In this document: one piece after another, positions 51,345 to 61,700 of the stretch
Layout: every line of letters starts with the position of its first letter
Position numbering within the stretch: position 1 is the first letter of the stretch
Assembly (NCBI GenBank): GCA_025361565.1
Contig: JANYKN010000033.1
Coordinates: 1-64,000 of the forward strand
From: Bacteroidota bacterium
GTDB lineage: Bacteria; Bacteroidota; Bacteroidia; Bacteroidales; NBLH01
Direction of reading: 5' to 3'
Length of the DNA: 64,000 nucleotides
Notes under the pieces: model-generated
Told to the model about the DNA's origin: nothing
What the model saw: only the letters and a program-made list of their open reading frames with translations
Database searches by the model: none
Position numbers and translations under genes: made by a program

Positions 51345-53522
51345 ATGGCAAAACATAAAAAGAAAAAAGAAAAAGGCTTGCCCGCATACAACAGTAAAAC
51401 TTTGCACACTTTTCTGCTTAAAATTTTAAGGGACGATCCTACCAAATTGTTTAATTACAAGCAATTGGCCACCAAACTCGATATCAAAGATTCGGGAACA
51501 AAAACCTTGATTTCGAAAGTGTTGTACGAAATGGTTGAAGAAGGTAAGCTTGAAGAGGTTTACACGGGAAAATTCAAGTTTGTATCCGCAGGTGCATTTA
51601 TTACCGGAATTGTGGATATGACCAAGCGTGGTGCTGCTTTCATTGTTTCGGACGATATGAAGGACGATGTTTTTATATCGCAACCCAATTTAAACCACGC
51701 TTTGCATGGCGACGAAGTTAAGGTTTATCTTTATGCCCAACGAAAAAACAAGCAACCTGAAGGTGAAGTGGTTGAAATAATTAAAGCCGCCAAATCCACT
51801 TTTGTAGGTATTCTTGAAATTTCGAGAAATTTTGCTTTTTTGCTTACCGAAGGTAAAAATATGCCCTATGATATTTTTATCCCAATGGGTAAACTTAATG
51901 GTGCCGAAAATGGCGACAAAGCCATTTGCAAGATTACCGAATGGCCCAAAGACGCCAAAAACCCTATTGGCGAAATAGTTGAAGTGCTCGGTAAACCAGG
52001 TAACAACGATGTGGAAATGCATGCAATACTTGCCGAATTTGAATTGCCTTTTAAATTCCCTGAAAGTATCAATGCCGAAGCGGAAAAAATACCTGCCGAA
52101 ATTACCGAAACAGAAATTAAAAACCGAAGGGATTTTAGGGATATCCTAACCATTACAATTGATCCGGAGGATGCCAAAGATTTTGACGATGCACTTTCGT
52201 TCAGAAAACTGGACAACGGAAACTACGAAATTGGCGTTCACATTGCCGATGTTTCACATTATGTAACGCAAAGCACCATACTTGACGAGGAAGCCTTTTC
52301 GCGAGGAACTTCTGTGTATTTGGTGGATAGGGTAGTTCCGATGTTGCCCGAGCGATTATCGAACAATATATGCTCTTTGAGGCCAAATGAGGATAAACTA
52401 ACATTTTCGGCAGTTTTTGAAATGGACGAAAATGCCGATATTTTGAACCAATGGATTGGCAAGACCATCATCAATTCGAACCGAAGGTTTTCATACGATG
52501 AAGTGCAAACCATGATTGAAGGTGCCGATGGCGATTTTAAAGAAGAAATACTCCTTTTCAATGGTTTGGCGCAGAAATTAAGGGGCTACCGATACAAAAG
52601 AGGATCCATTTCGTTCGATAAAATTGAAGTAAAATTTCATATCGATGAAAACGGGAAACCTTTGGATGTTTATTTCAAAGAATCGAAAGAATCACACAAA
52701 TTGATTGAAGAATTTATGCTATTGGCAAATAAAAAAGTGGCCGAATTAATTGGTAAACCCAAAGCAAATGAGCTTGTTAAAACCTTTGTTTATCGTGTAC
52801 ACGATGAACCGGATTTGGAAAAATTGAACGTTTTTTCAAATTTTATTAAACGATATGGCTATCAGATAAGCCTGAAAAGCAACAAAGAAATTGCCAGTTC
52901 AATAAACAGTTTGCTTGAATCTGTAAAAGGAAAAGCGGAGCAAGATGTGATTGAAAATTTAGCCATCCGATCCATGGCAAAAGCAGTTTATGACGTGAAA
53001 AACATTGGACATTATGGACTTGCATTTGAGTATTATACACATTTTACATCACCAATACGCCGTTATCCGGATTTGATGGTTCACCGTTTGCTCTATTCAT
53101 ACCTAAACAACGGAAAATCAGCCAACAACAGCGAATATGCCAAATATTGCAAGCACAGTTCAAACATGGAGAACAAAGCGGCCCAGGCCGAAAGGGCTTC
53201 GATAAAATACAAGCAAGTTGAATTTATGCAAGACAAGTTGGGCCATATTTTTGATGGCGTGGTGTCGGGCATCACAGAATGGGGAATGTATGTTGAAATT
53301 ATAGAAACAAGGGTTGAAGGTATGATTTCGTTAAAAGATCTGGACGACGATTATTACACTTTCGACGAGAAGAATTTCTATATCATTGGAAAGAAAAAGA
53401 AAAAGAAATTTCAATTGGGCGACAAGCTTAAAGTTCAGATTATCAGAACAAACCTGGCCAAAAAGCAAATTGACATGATGTTGGTGGAGGAAAAAATGGA
53501 AGTTGGGAAAAAGAAAAAGTAA
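51345..53522 (+). CDS. rnr: Ribonuclease R
   Basis: 725 aa from ATG 51345; a longer in-frame start at 51294 lies in leader-like DNA. An N-terminal winged helix (LHTFLLKILRDDPTKLFNYK) is followed by cold-shock domains (GAFITGIVDMTKRGAAFIVS), the RNB catalytic domain (TIDPEDAKDFDDALSFRKL with the metal Asps) and a C-terminal S1 domain (FDGVVSGITEWGMYVEI), then a Lys-rich tail. It is a processive 3'-5' exoribonuclease. A terminator follows. Confidence 0.96.
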   Translation: MAKHKKKKEKGLPAYNSKTLHTFLLKILRDDPTKLFNYKQLATKLDIKDSGTKTLISKVLYEMVEEGKLEEVYTGKFKFVSAGAFITGIVDMTKRGAAFIVSDDMKDDVFISQPNLNHALHGDEVKVYLYAQRKNKQPEGEVVEIIKAAKSTFVGILEISRNFAFLLTEGKNMPYDIFIPMGKLNGAENGDKAICKITEWPKDAKNPIGEIVEVLGKPGNNDVEMHAILAEFELPFKFPESINAEAEKIPAEITETEIKNRRDFRDILTITIDPEDAKDFDDALSFRKLDNGNYEIGVHIADVSHYVTQSTILDEEAFSRGTSVYLVDRVVPMLPERLSNNICSLRPNEDKLTFSAVFEMDENADILNQWIGKTIINSNRRFSYDEVQTMIEGADGDFKEEILLFNGLAQKLRGYRYKRGSISFDKIEVKFHIDENGKPLDVYFKESKESHKLIEEFMLLANKKVAELIGKPKANELVKTFVYRVHDEPDLEKLNVFSNFIKRYGYQISLKSNKEIASSINSLLESVKGKAEQDVIENLAIRSMAKAVYDVKNIGHYGLAFEYYTHFTSPIRRYPDLMVHRLLYSYLNNGKSANNSEYAKYCKHSSNMENKAAQAERASIKYKQVEFMQDKLGHIFDGVVSGITEWGMYVEIIETRVEGMISLKDLDDDYYTFDEKNFYIIGKKKKKKFQLGDKLKVQIIRTNLAKKQIDMMLVEEKMEVGKKKK

Positions 53523-53533
53523 AGAAATAAAAT

Positions 53534-53610
53534 CTTGTCAGCGTTTTTAATTAAATGGAAATGTTATCGAAATTCCTTATCATTTTCAAAATAAACGCTG
53601 GCAAGGTTTT
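53534..53610 (+). terminator. Terminator of rnr
   Basis: CTTGTCAGCGTTT (53534-53546) pairs with AAACGCTGGCAAG (53593-53605) around a 46-base loop, followed by GTTTTT. Confidence 0.65.
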
Positions 53611-53623
53611 TCCTGTAATTGGC

Positions 53624-54217
53624 TCACCTAATCAAATGTAAAAAACCCTTAACATCCACAGGTCCTGAACCTATTTGGTAAGAAATTACATAATAATACA
53701 CCCCGGGATAGGAAGGTTGTCCTTTGCTGCGCCCATCCCACGAATTATTGATTTGATGGCTTTCAAATACCTTAATGCCAGTTCGCGTATAAATTGAAAT
53801 CCTATAATTTGACAAACTATTTATGGGATTGATTACGAAATAATCGTTTATGCCATCCTCGTTTGGGGTAAAAACATTTGGAATCACCAATTCTATTACA
53901 TTGTTAATTGGCTCTATCACCATTATCTGTGCAATATACATTTCGCCGGTGCAGCCTGAATTTGTGGTTTCGTATACGGACAATTCAAATATTCCGGTTT
54001 CATCTTTCCACTGCAGCATTACGCTGTCGGAGTTTGTTGGGTTTTCCGACAATATTTCTGCATTTTCAACCTGAAAAACCAATTGTGTGGCCATGTTTTT
54101 GTTCAAAATATGATATACCGCTGTTTCATTGGTTTGGCAAGTATCCATAACTTGCGAAATCAGCGATTTGGAAGTTAAAACCAACAAAATCAGCAACATA
54201 TATTTTAAACCTTTCAT
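53624..54217 (-). CDS. Secreted protein with T9SS type B (gliding motility C-terminal) sorting domain
   Basis: 197 aa. Signal peptide (LKYMLLILLVLTSKSLIS), a short beta domain, then the CHU_C-type sorting domain: ELVIPNVFTPNEDGINDYFV, YRISIYTRTGIKVFESH, GRSKGQPSYPGVYYYVISYQ and a final FLHLIR. This domain directs export by the type IX secretion system. It is the last of a four-gene minus-strand set with overlapping starts and stops (54214-54217). Confidence 0.9.
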   Translation of the reverse strand: MKGLKYMLLILLVLTSKSLISQVMDTCQTNETAVYHILNKNMATQLVFQVENAEILSENPTNSDSVMLQWKDETGIFELSVYETTNSGCTGEMYIAQIMVIEPINNVIELVIPNVFTPNEDGINDYFVINPINSLSNYRISIYTRTGIKVFESHQINNSWDGRSKGQPSYPGVYYYVISYQIGSGPVDVKGFLHLIR

Positions 54218-54837
54218 TTGCGGATGATTTGAAGTGGGTTAAGTGAGGATAAAACGGTGATGGTTGCTGTTCCAATTACTGGGTTATCGATACCCAACTT
54301 ATCTTTTAGGCTTATCAATTCATAAACCGTTGTAATTGTTAGCGATGTTGCCGGAATAGTAAAACTATTGCCGCTTGTTACAATCTGCGTTTGTTCTATT
54401 CCATTTTTTTTATAAACTATTGTAAATGGGGCTATTCCGGTTAATGTAAAAGTTACCTCGCTTCCGTCATTTTCCTTGCAAAGTGAAGTATTTCCGTTTA
54501 TAGTGGCTGTTGGGCGTGCAAAACGCCGTACTGTCAATTTTGAAGTATCGCTTTTACAGCCCCCCGGATTGGTTTCAACGACCCAAAGTGTGTCTGTGCC
54601 AACGGTGTTTATCCACTGAACGTTGATACTGTCTGTATTTTGGCCTGAAATGATTTTGCCTCCTGAACTTTTTATTCCCCATACAAATGTTGACCCGCTT
54701 GGTGGATTTGATATTTTGTAATAATCCGTGGAACCTGCGCATACACTATCCGGACTGGAGGTGGTTTGTGCCAAAACCGCAAGCGTGTTTAACCAAAATA
54801 CTAGAAATAATAGAACAATGAATTTTACCATACTCAT
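54214..54837 (-). CDS. Secreted PKD/Ig-like protein
   Basis: 207 aa. Signal peptide (FIVLLFLVFWLNTLAVLAQ), then two Ig/PKD-like domains: SVCAGSTDYYKISNPPSGST ... VQWINTVGTDTLWVVETN, and SLCKENDGSEVTFTLTGIAP. It has no sorting domain itself. Its start is one base after the stop of the beta-helix gene, and its end overlaps the start of the sorting-domain gene, so the three products are probably co-expressed. Confidence 0.75.
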   Translation of the reverse strand: MSMVKFIVLLFLVFWLNTLAVLAQTTSSPDSVCAGSTDYYKISNPPSGSTFVWGIKSSGGKIISGQNTDSINVQWINTVGTDTLWVVETNPGGCKSDTSKLTVRRFARPTATINGNTSLCKENDGSEVTFTLTGIAPFTIVYKKNGIEQTQIVTSGNSFTIPATSLTITTVYELISLKDKLGIDNPVIGTATITVLSSLNPLQIIRK

Positions 54838-54838
54838 G

Positions 54839-56671
54839 TTAATTATGTGTAATGGTTGAAATAATTGGCTTTTGGCTGATTACAACTTGCCTGTTTACCG
54901 TTTGTTGCTGGCCACCAGTATAGGTAACAGTTAAGCTAACATTATATATACCTGAACTTACATAACTGTGGTTTGGATTGAATTCGGTCGATGTTTGGCC
55001 ATCGCCAAAGGCCCAAAGTGCTGATTGAATATTAATTAAATTATAAATTTGAAAAATAACTTTTTCACCCAAACAGACCTTGGAAAAAGTAAATTCAATC
55101 AAATTGTTAAATTCATCAGCACCTGCATCAGGGGCATCCACATTTCGAGTTTCACCATGAATGTCGGTAAGAATATTTAATGAGCTGCCAATATCGTTCG
55201 AATTTAATATGTCTAAATCTAGCTCCGAAATAAAAGAAGGATTTATAAATTCCGATTGTAAATTTTGAGTCGGATAATCCGAAATCCATTGCGCTATAGT
55301 AGAATAATTTTGACCATTGGAAAAAGCTAAATAATCTGTATCATGGTTTGACGAAAAGTAAATATTGTTGTTGAACTTTTCAAAAGGTTGTCCTTCTGCA
55401 TTGAAAAAAGCATATCCACCCGATAAAATTTCGGAATTTTCTTTTTCACCCAATGCTGTCCAAAGAATATTGTTCCGAAAATCTATGTTGGAGTTTGCAG
55501 AATTGATGTATAAAGCAGCGGAATATGAATTAGTTGCGGCTGAAAGACCATTTTGTATATCTTGGGTTATATAAACAGAGTTGTGATAAAATTGTGCTGG
55601 GGAATTTATATTTGAAATATACAAACCAGTATTTAATATTCCGCCCGCTATATGAAAAATCATATTGTTTTGTAATCGGACTCCCGCATTATCTATTCGG
55701 ATACCCGCACATACGGGGATTGTTGGATTTCCAATAATGTCATAAATCCTGTTATTCTCAATTAAACAATCGCTAGCCTGAATTTTTGATAAGTATATTC
55801 CATAAGTATTGGCATTGAAAACATAATTATTGCCAATTAATATCGTATTATAAAGTACATTAGTTTCTAAATTTAAATACACCCCACAAACATTTGCCGA
55901 AATGCTATTGTCCATCAAATAAACATCCCCTCGGGTATTTAATTCAATTCCATTTGAAGCAATATTGTCGATCTTGTTTTCTGAAATTGATACAGTACCA
56001 CCATTTAATCCGTATTCAAATATTTCGTAGCCTTTTGTGCAATTTGATATGTAAATGTTTTCAGAAAATAAAGTGCATGCAGTGGCGCGCACATCAATAG
56101 CCGCAGCTCTTTTGTTCGATATTATATTACAATTTCGTATATCAACTTGATGAATAATATAACCATTTGGCATGTCTTCAAGACTACCGATTAATATATT
56201 TGAATGATAACCTTTATTAAGAAAACTTAAAGTACTTTCAAAAGTTAGATTTCGAGTATTTGTTCCATTGTTTGAACCATCTATTATGAAGTCCATTGCA
56301 GTAATTCTAAAAAAATATTCGCCAAATCCATCAAATACATTAGACCCTCGTATTTTGGCATTCACTCCTGTTGCGGGTTTCAATACAACATATGAAGTCG
56401 CATTTTCGCCTGGACAATGTTTTACACAAATACCACTTTCTTCGTAAAGAGTATCTATAAGTAAAAAATAAACAAGCTCATTTCCTATAATTCCAACATT
56501 GTTAAGATGGTTTACTGCATTTGATATAGTATTAAAAGGTTCTGGTTGGGCTGCTCCAATTAAATATGTTCCACTAAGTTGAGAATAGGAACTATTAAAT
56601 ATAAAAAGCATCAAAATTGAAAAGATGATTTTCTTAACTTGCATTTTATAGATAAAATCAAATTGCGACAT
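54839..56671 (-). CDS. Secreted parallel beta-helix protein with PKD domain
   Basis: 610 aa. Signal peptide (KKIIFSILMLFIFNSSYSQ), then a right-handed parallel beta-helix of many short N/I-rich turns (residues ~100-470; e.g. SNILIGSLED, DVRNCNIISN-type rungs), and a C-terminal PKD domain (ALWAFGDGQTSTEFNPNHSY). No T9SS domain is present on this chain. Such proteins bind or cleave polysaccharides at the surface; no catalytic residues were identified. Confidence 0.8.
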   Translation of the reverse strand: MSQFDFIYKMQVKKIIFSILMLFIFNSSYSQLSGTYLIGAAQPEPFNTISNAVNHLNNVGIIGNELVYFLLIDTLYEESGICVKHCPGENATSYVVLKPATGVNAKIRGSNVFDGFGEYFFRITAMDFIIDGSNNGTNTRNLTFESTLSFLNKGYHSNILIGSLEDMPNGYIIHQVDIRNCNIISNKRAAAIDVRATACTLFSENIYISNCTKGYEIFEYGLNGGTVSISENKIDNIASNGIELNTRGDVYLMDNSISANVCGVYLNLETNVLYNTILIGNNYVFNANTYGIYLSKIQASDCLIENNRIYDIIGNPTIPVCAGIRIDNAGVRLQNNMIFHIAGGILNTGLYISNINSPAQFYHNSVYITQDIQNGLSAATNSYSAALYINSANSNIDFRNNILWTALGEKENSEILSGGYAFFNAEGQPFEKFNNNIYFSSNHDTDYLAFSNGQNYSTIAQWISDYPTQNLQSEFINPSFISELDLDILNSNDIGSSLNILTDIHGETRNVDAPDAGADEFNNLIEFTFSKVCLGEKVIFQIYNLINIQSALWAFGDGQTSTEFNPNHSYVSSGIYNVSLTVTYTGGQQQTVNRQVVISQKPIISTITHN

Positions 56672-56734
56672 ATGTAGGACCGCTGAATAAACTGGGATGG
56701 TTATTTAAAATATCCACCCCAATTTATAAAAAGG

Positions 56735-57658
56735 TTATTGATAAATAGGTTCGAAAACATAACGAACAGAAAATCCAAAAGCATCGGAATGACCGACATT
56801 GATATAGGCAGAATGATCATCCACTTCACCCGCAATGCTTAATGGGTAATGGGCTCCTGTTACAGCAAGTTCAGCAGTCCAAAATTGACCTTTTTGATTT
56901 AACTGATAGTATTGATTGGATCCGGTAGGGTATGTATCTCGCCATCCTGCTAGTGAAGGATATGCTTTGGTATAATCACCAAAAGCCTCTTCCCTACCTG
57001 CAAGGAATGCATCATAATAAAATTTAGGATTGGCATTATTGGGATCAAATAATGGATCAGAAGGGTTCGTTCCATTTGAAGGTAAATTGCCAATTACAGT
57101 AGATTCAAATAAATCTTTTATGTCTTGAAATTTAGGTAACCTTCCATAAACTGTATATATTGGTGAGCTAGGAACACCATTAACTATCCTTGGAAGTTTC
57201 ATATAGATTCTATTTGTAGCAGCAACTGAACTTGCCATAGTCCAGGTATAGAGCCTGCCATAGGTTGCCAAATTAGATGTGTTATTGCCATAGGTATAAC
57301 ATCCTGAGCCTGTATTATACTTGTAGTTGTCAATCATAATCCAAAAATACCTGCCATCGGGTCGTACAACCTTAATTACCCTATAACTGTTTGCAGCAGT
57401 TGTATATGGATAATCTTTAATAATTTGTTGTTCGATATTCGTCCCACTTGATGTTTCATCTGTAAAGAGCCCTTTCAAATTATTTTTGGGGAGGTTGAAA
57501 ATCATGGTCTGCCCATCGATAACTGCAGGTTTTTGGACATCTCCCGATAATACAACTTCAGTATTTTCGGACAATTTATTCAAATCGTCTTTTTCGCACC
57601 CTGTCATCAAAGCAGCCAGGAGTGCAAATGCTGCAAAAAATTTTGATAATTGTTTCAT
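56735..57658 (-). CDS. FISUMP-domain lipoprotein
   Basis: 307 aa. A lipoprotein signal (KFFAAFALLAALMTGC, lipobox LMTGC) precedes a domain with YTYGNNTSNLATYGRLYTWT, SLAGWRDTYPTGSNQYYQLN, GQFWTAELAVTGAHYPLSIA and a final FGFSVRYVFEP, which is the Fibrobacter-succinogenes major paralogous (FISUMP) ending. These are surface-exposed, C-type-lectin-like proteins of unknown ligand. It is the first gene of the minus-strand secreted set. Confidence 0.8.
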   Translation of the reverse strand: MKQLSKFFAAFALLAALMTGCEKDDLNKLSENTEVVLSGDVQKPAVIDGQTMIFNLPKNNLKGLFTDETSSGTNIEQQIIKDYPYTTAANSYRVIKVVRPDGRYFWIMIDNYKYNTGSGCYTYGNNTSNLATYGRLYTWTMASSVAATNRIYMKLPRIVNGVPSSPIYTVYGRLPKFQDIKDLFESTVIGNLPSNGTNPSDPLFDPNNANPKFYYDAFLAGREEAFGDYTKAYPSLAGWRDTYPTGSNQYYQLNQKGQFWTAELAVTGAHYPLSIAGEVDDHSAYINVGHSDAFGFSVRYVFEPIYQ

Positions 57659-57947
57659 AAAATTAATAGTTTTAAAAGTTTACAATAAATTATTAATTTT
57701 ACAGAGGCCAAAAGCCAAGGTAAAGTAGGGTCATCCGGTATCAAGTTTTCAGGTTAAGCCGGATGCCTATTTTTATCCTACATGCACAAATGTACAAAAG
57801 TATTTTCCATAAAAAAATAATCCCCCGGGGATCAATTTTTGTTTATTTGGAGGTTTTTAACGCTAATGTTTTGAATATCAATTGTGAAAAATTTTCAATT
57901 TTATCAAAAATACATATCGATCATAAACCTAATCAATCCAAAACCCA

Positions 57948-58679
57948 ATGACTATAAAAGCAGAAGACTTTATACTTAAGCAAGGTATAAAAATGGAAGA
58001 TATTGACTATCAACAAGCTGAAGAACTGGTTCGTCAGATAAAAATCTTTGAACTGATAAGCCAGCAATGCTACACTGTTTTTGATTATTACAAAAACGAG
58101 TTTTACTATATTACTGAAGGGACAGATTTTTTTTCGCCAAAGTTCCATTTAGGCAATCAAAGCTACAATTTGTTAATCGACAATTTCGATGAAGAAGACC
58201 TGGTACTGATGCAAAGCATACAAAAAAGGGCATTCCAATTCCTTCAAAATCAAAATGAAATTGAGCGAACAAAATTTATTTTTTCTGTGATTGTGCGGAT
58301 GAATTGCAATGGAAAAAAAGTAGACACGAACTATCGCGTAAAACCTCAATTGCTTGATAAAAAGGGAAATATTTGGCTTAGCCTTGCAGTTTTGGCCAAA
58401 GCAGAGGTATTTACAAAACCACAGGTTATAAACATCGAAACCAAGGAGTTACATCTATATAAGCCGTTAAAGGTGGATGACTTAATCAAACATACTAAGC
58501 AGGAGGTTCAAATACTTCAATATATGTCAAATGGCTTGAGCGAAGAAAAAATATGCAGCAAACTGAAAATAAAATCACCTACCTACAAGCGGCACAGGCG
58601 CAATATTTATAATAAACTTGGGGCAGATACCAAGTTAAGCGCCATTAATAGGGCTTTTATTTTTGGGATGATAAAATAA
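57948..58679 (+). CDS. LuxR-type response regulator with PAS-like sensor region
   Basis: 243 aa. The N-terminal ~160 residues resemble a PAS/sensor domain (CYTVFDYYKNEFYYITEGTD), with no receiver Asp pocket seen. The C-terminal HTH is LuxR-type: EVQILQYMSNGLSEEKICSK, LKIKSPTYKRHRRNIYNKLG. It probably binds DNA when its N-terminal domain senses a ligand. It is divergent from the secreted-protein set and could regulate it; this is inference from position. Confidence 0.8.
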   Translation: MTIKAEDFILKQGIKMEDIDYQQAEELVRQIKIFELISQQCYTVFDYYKNEFYYITEGTDFFSPKFHLGNQSYNLLIDNFDEEDLVLMQSIQKRAFQFLQNQNEIERTKFIFSVIVRMNCNGKKVDTNYRVKPQLLDKKGNIWLSLAVLAKAEVFTKPQVINIETKELHLYKPLKVDDLIKHTKQEVQILQYMSNGLSEEKICSKLKIKSPTYKRHRRNIYNKLGADTKLSAINRAFIFGMIK

Positions 58680-58697
58680 TAATAGTTGAGAATAAAA

Positions 58698-58738
58698 AAT
58701 AAAGCCCTGTCGATAAAATTTGTTGACAGGGCTTTATT
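58698..58738. terminator. Bidirectional terminator between the LuxR gene and carB
   Basis: A perfect 14-bp stem AATAAAGCCCTGTC/GACAGGGCTTTATT (58698-58711 with 58725-58738) lies two bases past the carB stop and 19 bases past the LuxR gene stop. Confidence 0.8.
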
Positions 58739-58739
58739 A

Positions 58740-61700
58740 TTACGAATATTCCGCCCAGCTCGTAATGCTCACATCTTCAAGCTTCAAGCGTGTAAAAGCA
58801 TAGATAAAGGCCGAAGCCAAACGCGAATTAGTAACCAATGGAACATTATAGTCAATGGCTGATCTCCTTATGATGTAATCGTTGGCCAACTCACCTTGTG
58901 TTAAATCTTTAGGGATATTGATCACCAAATCGAATTGCTTGTTTTTGATGTAATCCAGCACGTTTGGCGTTTTGTTTTCGTCCGGCCAATGCAAAAAAGT
59001 AACGGGTAATCCATTTGCAGTGAGGAAACTGTGGGTTCCGCCCGTGGCATAAAGGTTGATTCCTTTTTCAACCATCATCCTGCAACTATTGAGTAGTTCC
59101 ACTTTATCGCGGATTGGGCCACTCGATATCATTACATTTCCTTTTGGGATGCGGTAACCAACCGACAACATGGCTTTTAAAACTGCATCGTAATAACTAT
59201 CGCCAATGCAACCCACTTCGCCGGTCGAAGACATATCAACACCGAGCACCGGGTCTGCTTTTGCAAGACGTGAAAACGAAAACTGCGAAGCTTTTATCCC
59301 AATATGATCCATCTCAAATATCGATTTTTCAGGCACTTTATAAGGTAAACCGAGCATTACATTGGTAGCGAGTTCAATCATATTCGATTTTAAAACCTTC
59401 GAAACAAACGGGAAACTCCTCGAAGCCCTTAAATTACATTCAATCACCTTAATATCATTGTCTTTGGCAAGAAACTGAATGTTAAACGGCCCGGAAATAT
59501 TGAGCTCCTTGGCAATGCTCTTGGCCGCACGTTTAATTCGTCTAACTGTCTCGAAATAAATCTTTTGTGGAGGAAAAACCATGGTGGCATCGCCCGAATG
59601 TACGCCGGCAAACTCAATGTGCTCGCTCATGGCATAAGCAACCATAACACCATTATCGGCAACAGCATCAATTTCAATTTCTTTGGCTTGCTCAATAAAT
59701 TGCGAAACCACAACCGGATATTGTTTAGAAACTTTTACTGCCAATTTTAAGAAATGTTCCAGTTCTTCATTGTTCGAAACCACATTCATAGCCGCACCCG
59801 ACAAAACATACGAAGGCCTTATCAATACAGGGAAACCAACTTTGTTGGCAAAAATATGGATTTCATCCATGCTGGTCAATTCTTTCCAAACAGGTTGGTC
59901 AATTTCCAAGGCATCGAGCATCATCGAAAATTTATGACGGTTTTCTGCCCTATCGATTGATAGCGGAGAAGATCCCAAAATGGGCACATTGGCGTGATGT
60001 AAACGCATGGCCAGATTGTTTGGAATTTGGCCACCAGTAGAAAGGATCAGACCTTTGGGGTTTTCCAAATCTACGATATCCAGAACACGTTCGTAAGTAA
60101 GTTCATCGAAATAAAGTCTATCTGTAACATCATAATCGGTAGAAACCGTTTCGGGATTGTAATTGATCATGATAGAGCGCAAGCCCGATTTGTTGATGGT
60201 GTTGATGGCATTTACGCTGCACCAGTCAAACTCAACCGAACTTCCGATGCGGTATGCGCCTGAACCTAAAACGATTACAGACCTTCCGTCGTTTTCATAT
60301 TCCACATCGTGCTTTTTGCCGCCATAAGTCAAATACAAATAATTTGTGAATGCCGGATATTCAGCCGCCAACGTGTCAATTTGTTTTACGGCAGGTAAAA
60401 TTCCACGGGATTTCCTGTATTCGCGCATGCTCAAAACGGCATCATGCATTTCGTCCGTTTCCTCTTTGTTGATCATCCTGGCAAGCTGGAAATCAGAAAA
60501 ACCTTTGCGCTTTGCATTCTGTAATACCTCATCAGGCATTTCTTCATAGCCGGAATAGGTTTCGATGTGTTTAGATAAATCGAAAATAACTTTCAATTTT
60601 TGAAGAAACCATTTATCAATTTTTGTCAAATCGTACACCCGATCGATGGTGTAACCTGCTTCAAAGGCTTTTTCAATGACAAATATCCTTGATTCTGTTG
60701 GGTTTGAAAGTTCTTTTTCAATATCTTCAATTACAATTTCGCGGTTGCCAACAAAACCATGTGCGCCCTGCCCTATCATCCTAAGTCCTTTTTGAATGGC
60801 TTCTTCAAAAGTGGTTCCGATGGCCATTACTTCGCCCACCGATTTCATCGAAGAACCTATCTGGTGCGATACTCCTTCAAATTTATTCAAATCCCAACGT
60901 GGAATTTTACAAACCACGTAATCGAGCGCCGGTTCAAAAAATGCGGAAGTAGTTTTGGTAATCGAATTTTTGAGTTCAAAAAGTCCGTAGCCCAAACCCA
61001 ATTTTGCAGCCACAAATGCCAAAGGATAACCTGTTGCTTTCGAAGCCAGGGCTGATGAACGTGAAAGTCTCGCATTTACTTCAATCACCCGGTAATCTTG
61101 CGAAAAAGGATCGAGTGCATATTGTACATTGCACTCGCCAATAATTCCAATGTGTTGGATAATTTTTATGGCAAGCGATCTCAATTTATGATATTCAGCA
61201 TTGCTAAGCGTTTGCGATGGAGCAATTACAATACTTTCTCCAGTATGGATGCCCAATGGATCGAAATTTTCCATATTGCAAACCGTGATGCAATTGTTGT
61301 ATTTGTCACGAACTACCTCATATTCAACCTCTTTCCAGCCTTTGAGCGATTCTTCAATCAACACTTGGTTGCTGAAAGAAAAAGCATTGTTGACCAATGG
61401 CAGCAGATCTTCCCTGTTGTTGGCAAATCCGCTTCCCATACCTCCAAGTGCATATGCGGCGCGAGCAATGATTGGATAACCGAGTTTATCGCCCGCAATC
61501 AGCGCTTCATCAACCGTGTTGGTTGCAAAGCTGCGGGCGGTTTTAACATCAATTTCATTCAGTTTTTCAACAAAAATGTCACGATCTTCGGTATTTATGA
61601 TGGCTTGAACAGGAGTACCCAAAACCTCAAGGTTGTATTTTTCGAAAATCCCTGCACGATAAAGTTCAACTCCACAATTTAAAGCAGTTTGGCCACCAAA

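Noticed and set aside
60759-61682. Long plus-strand frames opposite carB
   Set aside because: Antisense shadows of a strongly conserved gene.
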